From Rhizoclosmatium globosum (taxonomy: Eukaryota; Chytridiomycota; Chytridiomycetes; Chytridiales; Chytriomycetaceae), in assembly GCA_002104985.1 (NCBI GenBank), contig MCGO01000190.1:1-64000 (forward strand): a DNA stretch of 64,000 bases, given 5' to 3'. Below are positions 1-12,570 of this stretch, in pieces (the first letter of the stretch is position 1; every line of letters starts with the position of its first letter). A model generated the notes under the pieces. The model searched no databases. It had not been told where the DNA came from and worked only from the letters and a program-made list of their open reading frames with translations. The translations under genes were made by a program, and so were the position numbers.

Positions 1-71
1 TGGCGCTAGAATTGAGGTTCCATCTATGTACGTTTAATATTGATGCTTTACATTTTCTAACTTTGAGTCAG

Positions 72-686
72 GCATCCTGGAGTATTTGCTGCCATTGGGC
101 CATACCGTGGAGCCGCGGCTTTCAAGAAAATGATGCTTCAATACAAAAACAGGGTGTCGCTTATGGCTTTGTGTCGGGATTATGACAGTACTGCTCGTGT
201 GTATCAGGATGTTCAAGGATACACTCACATTGACTTTTCCCTGGGATCTTTTGATTCTGTCTCTTTGGAGAAAGCCATTGTTGCAAAAATGAAGATTCTG
301 CTTGCTGCTGGAGCAACTGAGGTGGATGCAGGGTTACCAGGCCTTGAACCACTGGTGTTCTCTGAAGATGAGGTTTCACAGGCAACACTGTTAATAGTGC
401 AAAGGCTCAGCAATACTACAAAAGGATTCATGAAATTGGTGTTGTGGGTCAAAAGGCAAAGTTGGGTAGTGCTCATCAGATGGGTACATGTAAAATGGGA
501 CACAATCCCAGTGCAGGAGTTGTCAGTCCACATGGAGAAACTTGGGAAGTGAAAGGCTTGTATGTGGCTGATGCAAGTGTGTTCCCAACACCAAGTGGTG
601 TAAATCCTATGGTGACTGTGTTGGCTGTTGCACATTCTATTGCACAGTTTATCAAGTCTGATCTTGGTGTTTCGTCAAAGTTGTAA
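72..686 (+). CDS. GMC-family oxidoreductase (long-chain alcohol oxidase-like), C-terminal part, 5' end outside window
   Basis: This is the C-terminal third of an FAD-dependent GMC oxidoreductase, closest in pattern to long-chain fatty alcohol oxidases. The GMC C-terminal signature is plain: SAHQMGTCKMG, then GLYVADASVFPTPSGVNPM near the end, where the family carries its active-site His and FAD-contact segment. The exon opens after a 3' splice site (AG at 70-71, branch-like CTAAC at 58-62), so bases 1-71 are intron. The reading frame changes between about 365 and 400: the upstream part ends around EPLVFSEDE and the downstream part resumes with NSAKAQQYYKRIHEIG. This is either a lost base near 370 or a 41-nt intron from 359 to 397. 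I favour the lost base because both flanks look coding. The protein probably oxidises alcohols with production of hydrogen peroxide; the substrate is unknown. Confidence 0.8.
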
Positions 687-1340
687 ATCAGTTGTTTGTT
701 CTTAATGTGATTACAGAATATATTATATATCAGTGAAATGGTATTCAAAGCCAAGTGGTCTTTAGAATATAAGGCAATTTTGATGTGGAAGAGGTAACTG
801 GTGTCTCAGCCAAGCAAAGAAGTGCAATGCGATTGAAATATCAAAGACAAACATAAATTTGTGAGAATGAAGCACCCAAAGGTGCAGTAATGCCAAAATA
901 ACCGTTACCATCTTTGTCTTCGTCAATAATGGAATCTGTTTCTTGATCTTCCAAGTCGTAAAGAGTTACCTGCTAAACCCGAATTCCCGTTTCAGAACCA
1001 GTTTGTAAATCCAGTGATAACGACATACATATATCAACCACCGGATGGCCGATTTTTAGCGGCATTTGAGGCGGCGTTTGACTTCTTCTCTGTCTGGAGC
1101 CTTCGCCTGTCAAGAAAACGCGTATCTAAAAGCTTCACTGCACCTGAATCCTCTCCCTATAAAACCATGTCAGCATAGAAAACGATGTATAATAAAAAGG
1201 AATAAACAGCAGTTCTAGGAACTCTTTTGCAATTCTTAAGTCATTATAAATTTGAAGAAACTCGTTCTTTTATTTGTAGTCCATTTGGACAGTGTAAGCC
1301 ATAGAGAATTCGTTCACCACATAGTTTTGATACACACTTT
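687..1340. other. convergent intergenic region
   Basis: No gene is seen here. The stretch is AT-rich and carries the 3' flanks of two convergent genes. A TTTATT at about 1269-1274 (AATAAA on the minus strand) is a possible polyadenylation signal for the secreted protein gene on its right. Confidence 0.5.
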
Positions 1341-2452
1341 TCAACAAGTGATTCCACAGACGGACTTGACCTCTCCAACACAAGTGCTGTCCCAAGAAGT
1401 GCTTCCACAGTAACTGTCCGCAGCAACAATCTTACCAACACACGCGTCACAAGTAGATCTCAAAGCGACACCAGTAACACACTTGCTGTGGGCGCAAGCA
1501 GTACCACCACCACCACCTGAAGTAGCAGCAACACACGCGTTGTCGGCGTTAGACCAAGTCTTTTGAACAACGTAAGTAACTCCATCAGCACCAACAGTAG
1601 TTCCCTGCTGAGCGTTACAGATATCTCCGTTCTCACCGTTGGTCTGGTCGTACCATGCAAGTGGAGCTCCAATGGTAGTAGAAACACCGACAGCAGCGTC
1701 GGTAACAGCCTCGGCGAGCTCGTGCGACGCGACAGAGAACATGTTGTTGATCTGGGATGGGTTGCTTCCACAGCCTCCAGCGCAGGAACCACCTTGGTCT
1801 GGAATAACTCCGTAGAAGAGGTACTTGGTACCAACATTCAACGAGGAAATATCAATTGTTCCGTGGTAAGCACAGAACACGGCGCAAGAAGCACCTCCGC
1901 CCTGAGTGATACTGATTCCTGGAGCAAAGTGGATTGGGTAGTAGGTGTTGGCAGTTGGTTTGATGGTTCCGGCCTTGATCAAGTTGATGAGGAAGGGTTG
2001 AATGTCCTTGACGTCGTCCAAGGCGGATTTGGCGGCGGCGACGGAGAATCCAGCGACCGCAGAACCACGTTGGACGTTGTATTGGGCGAAAACGTCGTAC
2101 CATGCAGACTTAACGACTCCAGCGTAGAAGGCGTTGGTTTGGGATTGGTATTGGGCGGCACCGTAGTAGATTGGGTGGACTTCAACTGGAATATTCAATA
2201 AAGTCAGTATAAGACGAAGCTACGATTTTTTGTGCACATACCCTTTGGAATAACTGGACCACCGTAGTTGGTCAAGTGAGCAGAGGTGGCAGCAAGGTTA
2301 AGAGCTTCGTGCTTCTTGACACCATCTTTCAAGTGCCAAGAGACACTGTGTGGAAGAGTCTCGCCGGTTGGAGCGGAAGAAACGAAGGCAGCGGCAGTAA
2401 GGACAAGGGAGAAGAGCATTGGAGTTTTTGGAATGAGGAGAAAGGAAGTCAT
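1341..2452 (-). CDS. secreted protein with SHELAEAVTD motif and C-terminal Cys-rich module
   Basis: Two exons (2452-2242 and 2185-1341) joined across a 56-nt GTATGT...CAG intron give about 351 aa. The N-terminus is a signal peptide (hydrophobic LVLTAAAFVSSA). The central region carries YGGPV, VHPIYYGA and the stretch ASHELAEAVTDA followed by AWYDQTNGENGDICN. That combination is typical of secreted bacterial and fungal proteins related to the phosphate-induced/EXORDIUM group. The HExxE arrangement suggests a metal-binding site, but catalysis is not established. After a Gly-rich linker (GGGGG) comes a module of about 50 residues with eight cysteines, including DSYC and SxWDSxCV. Similar modules recur in chytrid and myxobacterial secreted proteins as disulfide-bonded tails. 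A second Met 11 codons in could be the true start; either start leaves a signal peptide. Role inferred: extracellular enzyme or wall/substrate-binding protein. Confidence 0.75.
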
Positions 2453-3394
2453 GCTGTGTTATATACCATTTTCGGTGGCGCGCCAACCTGCTTTGTGAAA
2501 TCACTTTGTCTGGAAGAATTGTGGTCGCGTGGATCAATTTTTGCGACAACGTGACCATAATGGATTATGTCATGTGAACATGCACGCCACCAATTAACGC
2601 CACCAATCAATGCCTTTCGTTTTTAATATATCCAGATATTTATTGCTTTTTTTGATGGGTAACAGCTGGCAGAGAAAGCCCATTTGAGGCGAGCAGTTTT
2701 TAGAGTGCCTCAAGTTGTCCTTTTCCATTCTCCTATCGTGGTTTAATTCAACTCAGAAGTATTAAAAAGCACTAGAAGTGTGTGCCAGTCGTCTCGTCAG
2801 AAAGTTGGTTTCTAAGATTGATAGCAGTGGTGGTGTTGGAAGTAAACAGCCACCTAAACAGCCACCCTCAAAGAGGCTCAAACAAGCCGATTTTGCAAAA
2901 ACCTCACAATATCACCATCCTCGCCAATCACCAAATGAAGCGACTACTCAGTGCATCAACTCAAAAATCTGGCTCAGCGAGTAAACTGTTCTCCCAAAAC
3001 AACCCATCAATCTATACAACAACAAACGCATTTGTAATAGAGGCAACCGTTCTCTGAATGCACAAACATCGAATCATAAGTTGTTTACATAATTATTACA
3101 TATTTCGAGTGGTTAACGCATTCTATTTGGTTCCAATTATTACAACCAAACATTAAAGTGCAAACAAGCCCCAAGCGTGAGAATTCAAATTAGCCTCATC
3201 CGAAAGAACTTGCAAATTGTTACCAATCGCATTCGCAACGTGAAGAAAATGCCACAGAAATCCTGAACCAGACTCTGTTGAAGCTGAAGTACTCTGTTCC
3301 TGTTCCCTCAAACTTTTCGATTAGATTTGTTTCCTTTCACACTTACTAAGTTCTTTCTCTATACATATAAGATTTGAGAGATAGCTTCATTTGG

Positions 3395-3622
3395 GTTTCA
3401 TCATTTGAAATAGGCCGTCCCACCTCCCAATCAAGGCTGCCAATTCTTCCATGGCTCCTGATGATAGGAAACCAAATGAAGTGATTTTTTTGACAACTTT
3501 GGGCTTGTAGCAGATTCTTTTCTGCTATTTCATACATCATCTGAAATGGGCCGATCCACCTCCCCCACCAACTCTGCTAGATCTTCCATGGCTCCTGAGA
3601 ATAGGGAACCAAATGAATTTTC
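3395..3622. repeat. diverged direct repeat, two copies of about 80 bp
   Basis: The segments at about 3398-3480 and 3537-3620 are similar in direct orientation. Both contain CTTCCATGGCTCCTGA followed by ATAGG(G)AACCAAATGAA, and both open with TGAAATRGGCC and a CCACCTCCC block. Read on the minus strand both could encode SGAMExLAxL. The copies have diverged by substitutions and small indels, so the duplication is old. Confidence 0.6.
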
Positions 3623-6600
3623 ACTAAATCAATTACCCATCCCCGGCTTACTTGAGAACCTTAGGCTGGATGCTCTCCCTAACCCCTTGTAAAGGCAACT
3701 CATCTTCTTGCTTGAATATAACTTTTGATTAGATATCTACAGACATTTAATAGACAATCTTGCATTTTTAGGGAAATCATATATGGGGGTTTCCTTGTTT
3801 TTAGAGCCTTCAGTGATTTGTTTACTTTTCCGAAATCTTAGAATCATTTTGGATCAACGTTCAAACGCGTAGTTTTTGGGACATCCTCACTCACTCTCCC
3901 TTTTTATTCAAGAAACTCAAAATCTTTATCATCTTCCCCAATCTCTTCTTGATAAACATGAGCTTCGTCACATAATCCCCAAACTTCGTAATATACTTGA
4001 AGTCAAGGAGTCTCTGCAAGACATGGATGTTAAAGTACGGTTTGAATTTGTAAAAATTATTTACCTTGAAGTGTTTGCTGTGGTCTCCTTGATACTGATG
4101 AGGTCTTTATCATTTACCTCATTCTCAATACAGTTGTTTCCTTCAATCTCCACGCTTTCAATACCATCTGGCTCATTTGAGTCATCAGTGGTGTCGTCTT
4201 CACTTGTCTTCTCAATATTAACATAATCCACAGCAATGTCGTTTCTTGACATGGAGGCGCATCCATGTCATCAAAGTCAAAGTTGTCTGTGGTGACAAAA
4301 GTTAAACCTGACCCCCCTATTCCAGCTACATTTCCCATTCCAACCACCTTTCTGTAAATTGAGCGTGGGTAACAATATTTATCAAAGAACCGCATTGCAT
4401 CGTCACCTGTTTGTGATGCAACATTTGCCACTGTTGAGAAACATATAATTATATAAAGCCTGTTCATCAAGAAACTGTCATCCATAGCCCTTGTTACTGC
4501 TGTTGTCTGTGCAACCAACTATCGCCGACTATCCGAATCAGTTTGCAAAATATGAATCTAAACCACCCCTCTAAAAGTATTACTTCCCCTTCAACAATTA
4601 ACCACAGTGTAAAAGGCGCGGTGGAGATGGTTTCTGGTTTTATTCTGTCATTTCAATTGTGCGTTGCTGTGATCACCCATCACTCACAACAACCCACTCT
4701 TACGGAAAAGGTTGGGTTTGGCCAGGACGCCCAATCATAAGTCCAGATTTGATGGGAGTCGCAGTTTCCTCAGATAGCTGAATCTGAGCACTTGCTGACA
4801 GGAACATCAACACCAAAGCATGCAGAAAATGTTAGAAACTGTACCAGTTGAGAAGTGCCCTTTTTCAGCCTTGAGTTGGTTCAACGTACTATGGAGCTTG
4901 ATTGCATCTGCCAAATTTGGATCGGCCGCAGTTGCTGTCCCCAACTTGTCCATAGCCTAAATAACCTCACCTGGGAGGACAACAGGTGTGCTTTGCGGTT
5001 GGGGCAGATTGTTTTACCCTCTTTGCATTTGGCACAGCAATTTCGGAGTCCTTCTGTTCTGCGACAAGTTTCATTGAAGATCTAAGTGGGAAAGAAGGAG
5101 TCAGTGAACATGCTTGGTGCGTTAGTTAGATCCGGAACGCGTTTTGCGGCGCCTTTTGTATACAGCAACCAACAAAGCATAGAAGCTGGGAAGGCAAGGT
5201 CGAGAAAACAACCAGTACCTTGATGGCCCCTCTTGCTTTGCCTTAAATGATACCTTTTTCATCTGTGGCTGTCTACTGTATCAAATTTATCTGCAAAATG
5301 AGGAATCTGAATTGAATTCAGTGATCTGGAGAAAATGGAGAAGGAACTTAAGAGCAATAATATATAGGAAAATCTAATGTTCACTGCCCCTTGCAATAAT
5401 AAGATAAAACTGGCTTCAAACAGTCATAAGCCCCACTTTGGCTTGCATTATTCAATATCTTTCAATGGGTCTGCAGTAACCAACAAAGTTTTTCTGATTG
5501 CTACCTAACAACTTCAAGATATGGACCCTCTCGCGCAAATTAACAATGAACATTATTCAGTCTGAGGAAAAAGTGTTTCTTCTGTATTTAACTAAACAAA
5601 CTGAACCCCTTGAGCTTTATACTCCGAGCCAGCTGGCCTTCCAACAATTTGAAGTATATTTCTTTCCCTTTGATATTTCTTTTTTGTTAAGTTCTAAAAA
5701 ATATTTATCAAATCCCACTCAGGATCACTATCTGAAGAGTAAAGGATAAAAATAAAGATACCTTGGGAGCGGTCTATAATGCCAATGTAACCTTAAAGGA
5801 CCAACCAATTCCAAGACAAAATAGACCCAGCACTCACACTTGCAATTGTACAGCTTGGAAACACAGTATCATATGTCTTTACACCCTTAATCTCTAAAAA
5901 ACAAAATTATAAATGCAATAAATGGAGAATTCAAAAACAAAATGACATTTATTATTGGACCTGTCTTTGCTTTCATAATTAAGATAAGTTTTATGCCTCA
6001 CTCACTTTTGTCTGCTGGATTATTCTTTGTCTTACACAACTTCAGCACTTGTTTTAAAGTGTCCAGTCAGACCCAAACTCAGCTACCATCCTTTTCGTAC
6101 AAATGCAACCGCATATTTTTTTACAAGTTTTTCAGTCTATACGCTCTCAGAGTATTTATACATTGTCCAAAGCAACACTATAGTAATTCCTCAATGGATG
6201 GCACTGCTGTGGAGCTGGTTGAAACATAATAGAAAGTGTATCTTCCAGTCAAAATCAAATTCTTGTCAAAAATGTGCAACTTAGGCATAAGTCTCCCCAG
6301 AAGGAGTTAGGTGGATCCAACAACACTATTGATTTGTTAAAACTCTTGGTTCTATACATACTAGAGTCATATGTTCAAGCTACTTTTCACATGGCAAGTT
6401 GCTATCCATGGAGCTATTTTGCAGAAGCCAATGAAACTTTAGAGAAAAATTCCAAGTGAAAGGATTAATTTAGAGGATGTGGTCTGAAAATTGCAAAGTT
6501 ACTGAGGGGACTGGGAATTCAGAAAATCTAATTTTGATGCAAGATGACGTTGTCAGTGGAATGCTTGTGGCTGGAGGGAGAGCAAGACAGCATGTCATGC

Positions 6601-6837
6601 AAATTAATTCCACTAGTGATAATTTATACATATTGGACAGAGTCAAAAGGAGAGCGTACAAGAAATAGAAATAATAAAATACTTAAAACATATTTATTTT
6701 CAGATTCAAGGAAATATTTACTGTTTGGGTAAATGCATTCACCCATTTCCAAATGAGAAACTTCCACAAAAAACTGCAAAACGGCAAAGACAAAGAAGAA
6801 ACTTGACAAAAAAACAATGGTGGTGAAGTCTTCCTGT

Positions 6838-6900
6838 TTACGTCGCCAGAGGACCGAAAGTTCTTCGGGAAGTTAAGCAGGGCTTTTCAAGATAAATATG
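6838..6900 (+). other. possible 5S rRNA-like fragment
   Basis: The segment GAAGTTAAGCAGGGCTT, preceded by CCAGAGGACCG and TTCTTCGG, resembles the conserved middle of eukaryotic 5S rRNA, where AAGTTAAGC lies in the internal promoter. The outer stems of a 5S molecule are not visible, so it is not an intact gene. It may be a fragment, a 5S-derived SINE remnant or chance. Confidence 0.2.
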
Positions 6901-8589
6901 ACCGCCAATATTGATTGATTGCGTAAAACCAGATAAACAAGAATGTTTATCTCCTGGATTTTTGAGTTACATTGAATGAATCTTGTCTTTATAGCGCTTG
7001 AGGTTGTTGAGCTGATATTGAGCCTTGTGCACTGTCAGGGACAATTGAGTTTCTATTTCACATCACTCAGCCAACTTAAAAGGTTTGACATATTCTGATA
7101 CACCGCAACTCATTAAGCATATCATCATTCATATTAATTAATCTGGAGGCAGACAAGTCTCAGTATAAAACGTGGATAATTAGTTTTGTCACATGTGTAG
7201 TGTTGGTTCCATTTTTAGGCTATATAGGATTGGTTTTCCACTTTCTATGCATAATTAGTCTCAATTCACTAATAGTGTTGATGGTCATTGACACTATTTA
7301 ATGTTAAAACTTGAGAACCAGCCTCTAAGTAAAAAATCCAGACTTTTTAATGTAACATATATTACAACCAGTGAGATGTTCAAGGCATGTATGGCCTTCA
7401 CTGGTCTTTGCAAGCCCAACAATATGAATTTTGAATCCAATCCCCAAATGAAAGGAATCCAAGCTTTCTAAACAGCTGCAAGATATTATTAACAAGTAAC
7501 GCGAGAACTTCAACGGGGTACCAGTGGATGATGTTAAACAAGAGTGTAGTTCTGGTTCTGAGAAGGAAGATTAATAGTAAAGTGTATATTTCTTAATTTT
7601 GATTTTGCGGTGTCTTGAATAAGTGAGGATGTATTAATAGTAATGTTGATAAAAATTTCATTTAAGTTTCAGCTGTTCAGAGATTTTAGAAATTACATAA
7701 ATTAGTGTCGTGGACACTATTATTGGTTGATAAAGTGTAAAGTTATGTTGATGTCTTGCTTCACAGCCGGTTTTTTGTTAAACTACTTGGGCTGCTTTGC
7801 ATACCACTTGTCAATTTCTGTCTCTGCATTTGGGGAAGTGGGTTTCTTCATTGGTGGGAGAAAAGATAAATTGAGGGACGCTGTCAGAATCAGCTGGAGA
7901 CTCAGGCAAAACGCGAATTCTTATTTATTATTAATCACCAAACTTCATTCACAGCTTCAACTACTTTGAGCTCTTCAATAACAGCTCTGTAACGTGAGAT
8001 ATATCCGTCTTCAATGGCTGTCTGAGCTGGCTAGATTTTCTTTCCCAAAGTCTTTGTCATCACTCGAGTCCACATGGTTCTTCCCCAATAAAAGCCGATT
8101 CATCAAATTCTTGTACCAATCAGTACTAATACTTGTGACTGGCGAATTCTTTGCAGCAGTCACTTTTGGACCCGGTGACCAGTTTGGGTCTATTTCAAAA
8201 CGTTTAGATTAAAACGCATTATTCAGCTTTCACTTGACCTTATTCAATTCGTTTTCCCTATTGAATAAACTTTACGAAGAGAAGAGGCATGGACGTTAGC
8301 AAAAACACCAGAACCTTTCATTTTACACAGGCTATCTGCCTTGGCTGGCTTATCTGAATTCTAGTCATATTCTGATGTTTAATGGGGGAGCTATGGCAGA
8401 AAATATGGAGGCAGAAGGAACCAGCCAAGACCTTGCAGGAAAAGACGAACATGAATGTTCTCGTCTTTGAAATTTCGAACCATATCAACATCTACAACCA
8501 AACCCCAGTGAAGGGCTCAATATGGGACTTGCGCTGTTGTAGTTCTTTTGGTGGAGGCATTGAAACAATTTGGGAGTTGTGGGAGTTGC

Positions 8590-9335
8590 CTGATGCTTGC
8601 AGGTTTGCAGAGTATGCAAAGTTGACTCCTCAGTGTTTACTGTATGGACTCTACTTCCTTCGAGTCTATAACATTGAGCATTCTAGCGCTGCATTCCTTA
8701 GCATCAGTGAAAAGACATTCAGACATTGGAGCAAAGCTGCTATTCATTGCGTTGCTTCTCTACCGTTGATAAATACCCATTTGTGATTCATGACGTAATT
8801 AGAAACTCTTAGATTCACTGGGAGAACAGGAAAATCAGCTGGCCCTTCCTCCAGCCAAGTGTGTATTTGGATGGGATTCAATGCCAAATACAAGAACCTG
8901 GAACTCGCATGGACCCAAGTTACTGCAATCATAAGAGTAATGGCCCCTGTCTCGCATATGAAGTTGCTTCAGCATTAGGCGTTTGTGAAATTGTTCATGT
9001 TTCAGGTGGTGTTCCAGCTCAGATCTTCAACTTGCGAGATCGGGCTTTACTGATAAATTAGATATTGGCAAAATGGCTGAAGCTGATTGCGGTTATCGTG
9101 AGATGGATGGTGTTGGGAATTTCTTTACTTGTGTGAAAGCACGTCCAAACGTTCCGTTGACTCAAGCCGAAGCAAAGCGCAATAAGCAGATAGAATTGAT
9201 GGGTGCACGTCACGAGAATTTCAATGATTGCTTAAAAGCTTTTAATGTGCTTGCAGTACCATTCTGTCACAACTTGGAGTTTCACCGCTATTGTGTCCTA
9301 GCTTGCGCTATTATATGTCAACTAAGTTTCTAGCG
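8590..9335 (+). pseudogene. decayed DDE superfamily transposase (DDE_Tnp_4/Harbinger-like)
   Basis: Three open stretches in consecutive frames make up the C-terminal two thirds of a DDE transposase. The first has LLYGLYFLRVYNIEHSSAAF and SEKTFRHWSK, the helix-turn-helix-like region before the catalytic core. The second starts with ISWPFLQPSVYLDGIQ (first catalytic Asp in LDG) and continues through IQEPGTRMDPSY and HKSNGP. The third has ADCGYR (second Asp) and ARHENFNDCLKAFNVL (the Glu of the RHE motif), then FCHNLEFHRYCVLACAI. All three acidic residues can still be assigned, but stops and frame changes lie at about 8785-8850 and 9058-9070. This is the best preserved transposase copy here. Terminal inverted repeats were not recognised. 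Confidence 0.8.
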
Positions 9336-9689
9336 AGAACCTTTTTTGGGATATCAAAGAGAAGCTTTACGAAAAGAATCTTATTTAATAAAGAAATTTG
9401 CGTTTTGTCTGAGTCTCCTGACCCAGTGTTGGTATTTATTCTCCGGCTATGAGCCAGGCATAAGGATTGTGTGAAAAACAATGGCAATTGTCAACAGCTT
9501 ACAGGATTGGTGAATAAATCTTGATGAAAAGGATTTAATGAGGATTCAGGAGGAATTTGGGAGGAATAGAATTTGGCAAAGTGGATTTATTCAAGATTTA
9601 TTATTGGTGGGAGACAAAATTAATAAATGCCACCACGCACTGCCAACTTGAATTCTGGACCTGCTCTTTTTTCAGTTTCCGGCTAGGAT

Positions 9690-10330
9690 ATCCCACCAAA
9701 CTTGACTGGAGAAACCTGCAAGTCAAATTGGGAGGCTCTTATGAGTCCTGTTACAAAGTTGAAAAGACTGTTGGAGAATCAGAAGGGACAGGATCTGCAT
9801 CAGGCACCATACTACAACAAAATCACTGCAATCCTTGGACACTTGTCTCCAGTGAAATTCACATACAGTGTAGGAACTCCATGACGTCTGGTTGCATTGA
9901 CCATGCTCCAGAATTCCTGTTGAAGCCAAAGCCTGACACTCCAAATACCGCCTATGCAAAAGGTAACAACCAAAATGCCGTAGTTGCTGTGATGGGGAGG
10001 TGTACATGATGATTGGGAAGCATAGATTGAGATGGTTGTGCAGGAAGATAAAGTAGTGGATGTAGTGAAAAAGAAGAAGATACCAAAGGTGGTGGTTGTT
10101 GAGAGGTTGGCGGATGATAGGGAGGAAGGAAGGGACGAAGTGAAAGGCAAAGCAGACTCTAGCTGGAGAAGGAAGTGGAAAGAAGGTAATGCAGAAGGAA
10201 AAAGCAGCTTATGAGCTGGAACTTATCAAGGAAGTTGAGGGGTCTACTGATAAGTCTCCCGTCAAGATACCCCAAAACCTGCCAAAAGCAAAAAAGAAGC
10301 TGCTGCAAGAGCTAGTGGAGGGAGCGGAGG
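9690..10330 (+). pseudogene. remnant of a Myb/trihelix-like transposon accessory protein
   Basis: The part from about 9702 to 9884 reads TGETCKSNWEALM, then YYNKITAILG. This matches the C...W..L...YY..I..ILG pattern of Myb/SANT-like or trihelix domains that accompany Harbinger-type transposases. Downstream are a basic Lys-rich stretch (KKKKIPKVVVVERLAD), an acidic/basic alternating region, and then AKKKLLQELVEGAEG, consistent with a linker and coiled coil. Frames change several times. It lies directly 3' of the transposase remnant on the same strand, as expected for a two-gene element, but could belong to a different insertion. Confidence 0.5.
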
Positions 10331-12250
10331 GATGACAACATTCCAGGCTGAGTATTTGTGGTTGATAGCATCTGCAAACACAACTGGTGCTGCCTCTCTT
10401 GCTATCCAAAAGGAATCCCAGGCTACCAACTTTTGTCAGCATGGTCTTGATCAAGACGAGAAACGTAAGGACCAAGACCAGATGCAAACGGACACGGCTA
10501 TTCATGCCCTAGGGCCTTTGGCTCTTTGGGTGCTCTTACTGCACAAAATCCTCGTGAATGGTCTGGATGAGTTGTGTTTGTTTTACGTTATTTTATTATT
10601 GCTTGCTTGATAGTATTCTGGATATATGAATGATGGAATATATCACATCAAAAACTCTGCAAATGCCTACCTCATTTGCATCCCAGGAGCGGCCACGTTT
10701 CCAATTCATACAATTCACATCCAAGTCAAAGACAGGGTGCAACAGCATATCCAACATTTTGTCATCCTCCCCAAGTTCCTCAAGACCCATCAAATATGTC
10801 TTGCTGTTCTCCACATCAGTCAATTGTTCCCGCTCAATGCTTGTTGTATTGATTTGTCCGTAGATTTGCTAGAGCCTGTCTACTATGTTTGAATGGTGAT
10901 AACGCACTCAGAGTTGGTAAAAATCTTGTTTCCAAGCATTACAACGTGAGGAGACAGTAGAGTGTCTAAATTACAACCCAGCTCACTGTTTTCAAACGCT
11001 GCAGAGTCGGATGTGAATCCAGGCCATCCCCATCCACAAAACAAAAGAGCATCTCAGGATCACATGCAGTTGCTTGTGGCACAAGAAATCCTTTTTGACG
11101 TTTGGACCACTCAGGACATCTGCTCCTTCCCTGGAACTTTAATCAGGGTATAACTACCATCCACGTCCAGCATGTTTGGGAGACCCCCTAATTCAGCAGT
11201 CTGTCCATTCATCTGATGCAACATCCAGTAGGCTGATCATATCTCCAACGACACCATTCACAGCACTAGAACATTGTCTCGCGGTATGCCCAGCTGTCAC
11301 TTCACCATAGCAAAACTAACCTCCAACAGTACAAAGCTGCAGCTAGGTTTCAAGCACCCAACATTGATCTGCTAGTGAAATCTTCAGGCACCCCTTTAGA
11401 TGGAGATACAGTAAATCAATAAACCATCCATTGCCATCAGCCGTATAACTGACATCATAATCCGCAATAATTGGTTGTTAAAATTTCTAAAAAAAATTCT
11501 TGTTGTTACCTGTCGTGGCCCAACAATCAATTAAACTTGAAAATGTCCTATTCCTATTCTCTTCCATTTCATCCTCCACATTGTCCATTTTGCTTTCAAA
11601 ATTTTAAATGGCTTTGGAAGACTGGCTAATTGTGTAGAATTAAAATCCAGCCCTGTATTTGCCAATGCTTAATTTGAAAATAGCCTTTCCCCAGAATTTG
11701 CAGTTTTGAATTCCTTTTTCTGGATACCAGTCATATACTAGATTAGAGTAGGTTTGGCAAAACCAAGTGCCCTGAAATTTCTCTATCTTTAGGGTGATAG
11801 AGTTGAAAAGGATCAATTTTGGCAACTGTAGCAGCAGTTTTGATGTCATGGGAGACGCCTTTCCAGTGGCTTAAGAGACATCTAATATAATTTTCTGATT
11901 ACAAGATCCAAAAAGATCGTACATCCTCTGTCTGGCCGCGTTTCTGGTACAGCACTGCGCCTGCCTTGACTGCTCATGCATGATTGCTGGCTCAATTTTG
12001 AATGATGTGGAATGAAAAGTGATTTACTCACAGAATCCCCAAAATAGTCCATAACCACAAGAGCTAGAAAGGCGTGGTTGGTACCACCAGAATCGGAAAT
12101 ACTAGGCGCTTAATTTCCATTGTTTTCTTTCTTTAACTATCTCAATAGTGTTGATAATCCATAAATGGATAGTTCCATTTTCTTGCATCCTAAATATACC
12201 AAAATCGACTCTGAACGCCCACAATTAGGGGAGTGGCATGCAAGAGTTGC
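10331..12250. other. no recognisable gene
   Basis: Only short, unconserved open stretches are present. None has a domain I recognise. The base composition and broken frames match the surrounding transposon debris. Confidence 0.5.
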
Positions 12251-12570
12251 CATTCTGAAAAGTGCAAAAAAGCAGCGGTCGTGTTCCAAAGGCTTTATTG
12301 AAACATATCAGCCGAAGCAACCGCGAATGTTGTTTGGTTTGTGCACGGTTGGGAAACAGTAGTAGTTGTGTGTTAAAGAATGGCCCCTTGAAGGAGATGG
12401 CTGCAAGGCACAAAACAGTAAAATTAATGCTTGGTTTAAGTCTTTCCATGTTTTGGAAGTTGTATTGTGGCACAATTGGGAGTTCCATTTCTTTTGTTTT
12501 AATGATGTTACCAATATAGTGCACCTCAGTTTAGAAAATAAGCCGTTGAATGATTTGAAATGTTGTTTTA
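12250..12570 (+). pseudogene. second DDE transposase remnant (C-terminal end)
   Basis: The end of a DDE transposase can be followed across one frame change. LKEMAARHKTV is the RHE region, with the catalytic Glu replaced by Lys. The next frame reads AWFKSFHVLEVVLWHN, then WEFHFFCF and IVHLSLENKPLNDL. The RHxTVN...FKxFxVL...RHN...H order is the same as in the copy at 8.6-9.3 kb, but the two differ enough to be separate, older insertions or subfamilies. It cannot encode an active enzyme. Confidence 0.7.

Larger units (their letters stand above)
2453..8580. other. gene-poor AT-rich region, no intact gene
   Basis: I find no reading frame here that looks like a working gene. Short open stretches change frame often and lack recognisable domains. 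The first 300 bases hold the promoter of the secreted protein. An acidic D/E-rich open stretch on the minus strand near 4060-4250, and FDFDDMDAP just upstream of it, resemble the acidic linkers of transposon-encoded Myb-like proteins, but this is weak. The region adjoins clearer transposase remnants and is best read as old transposon debris. Confidence 0.5.
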
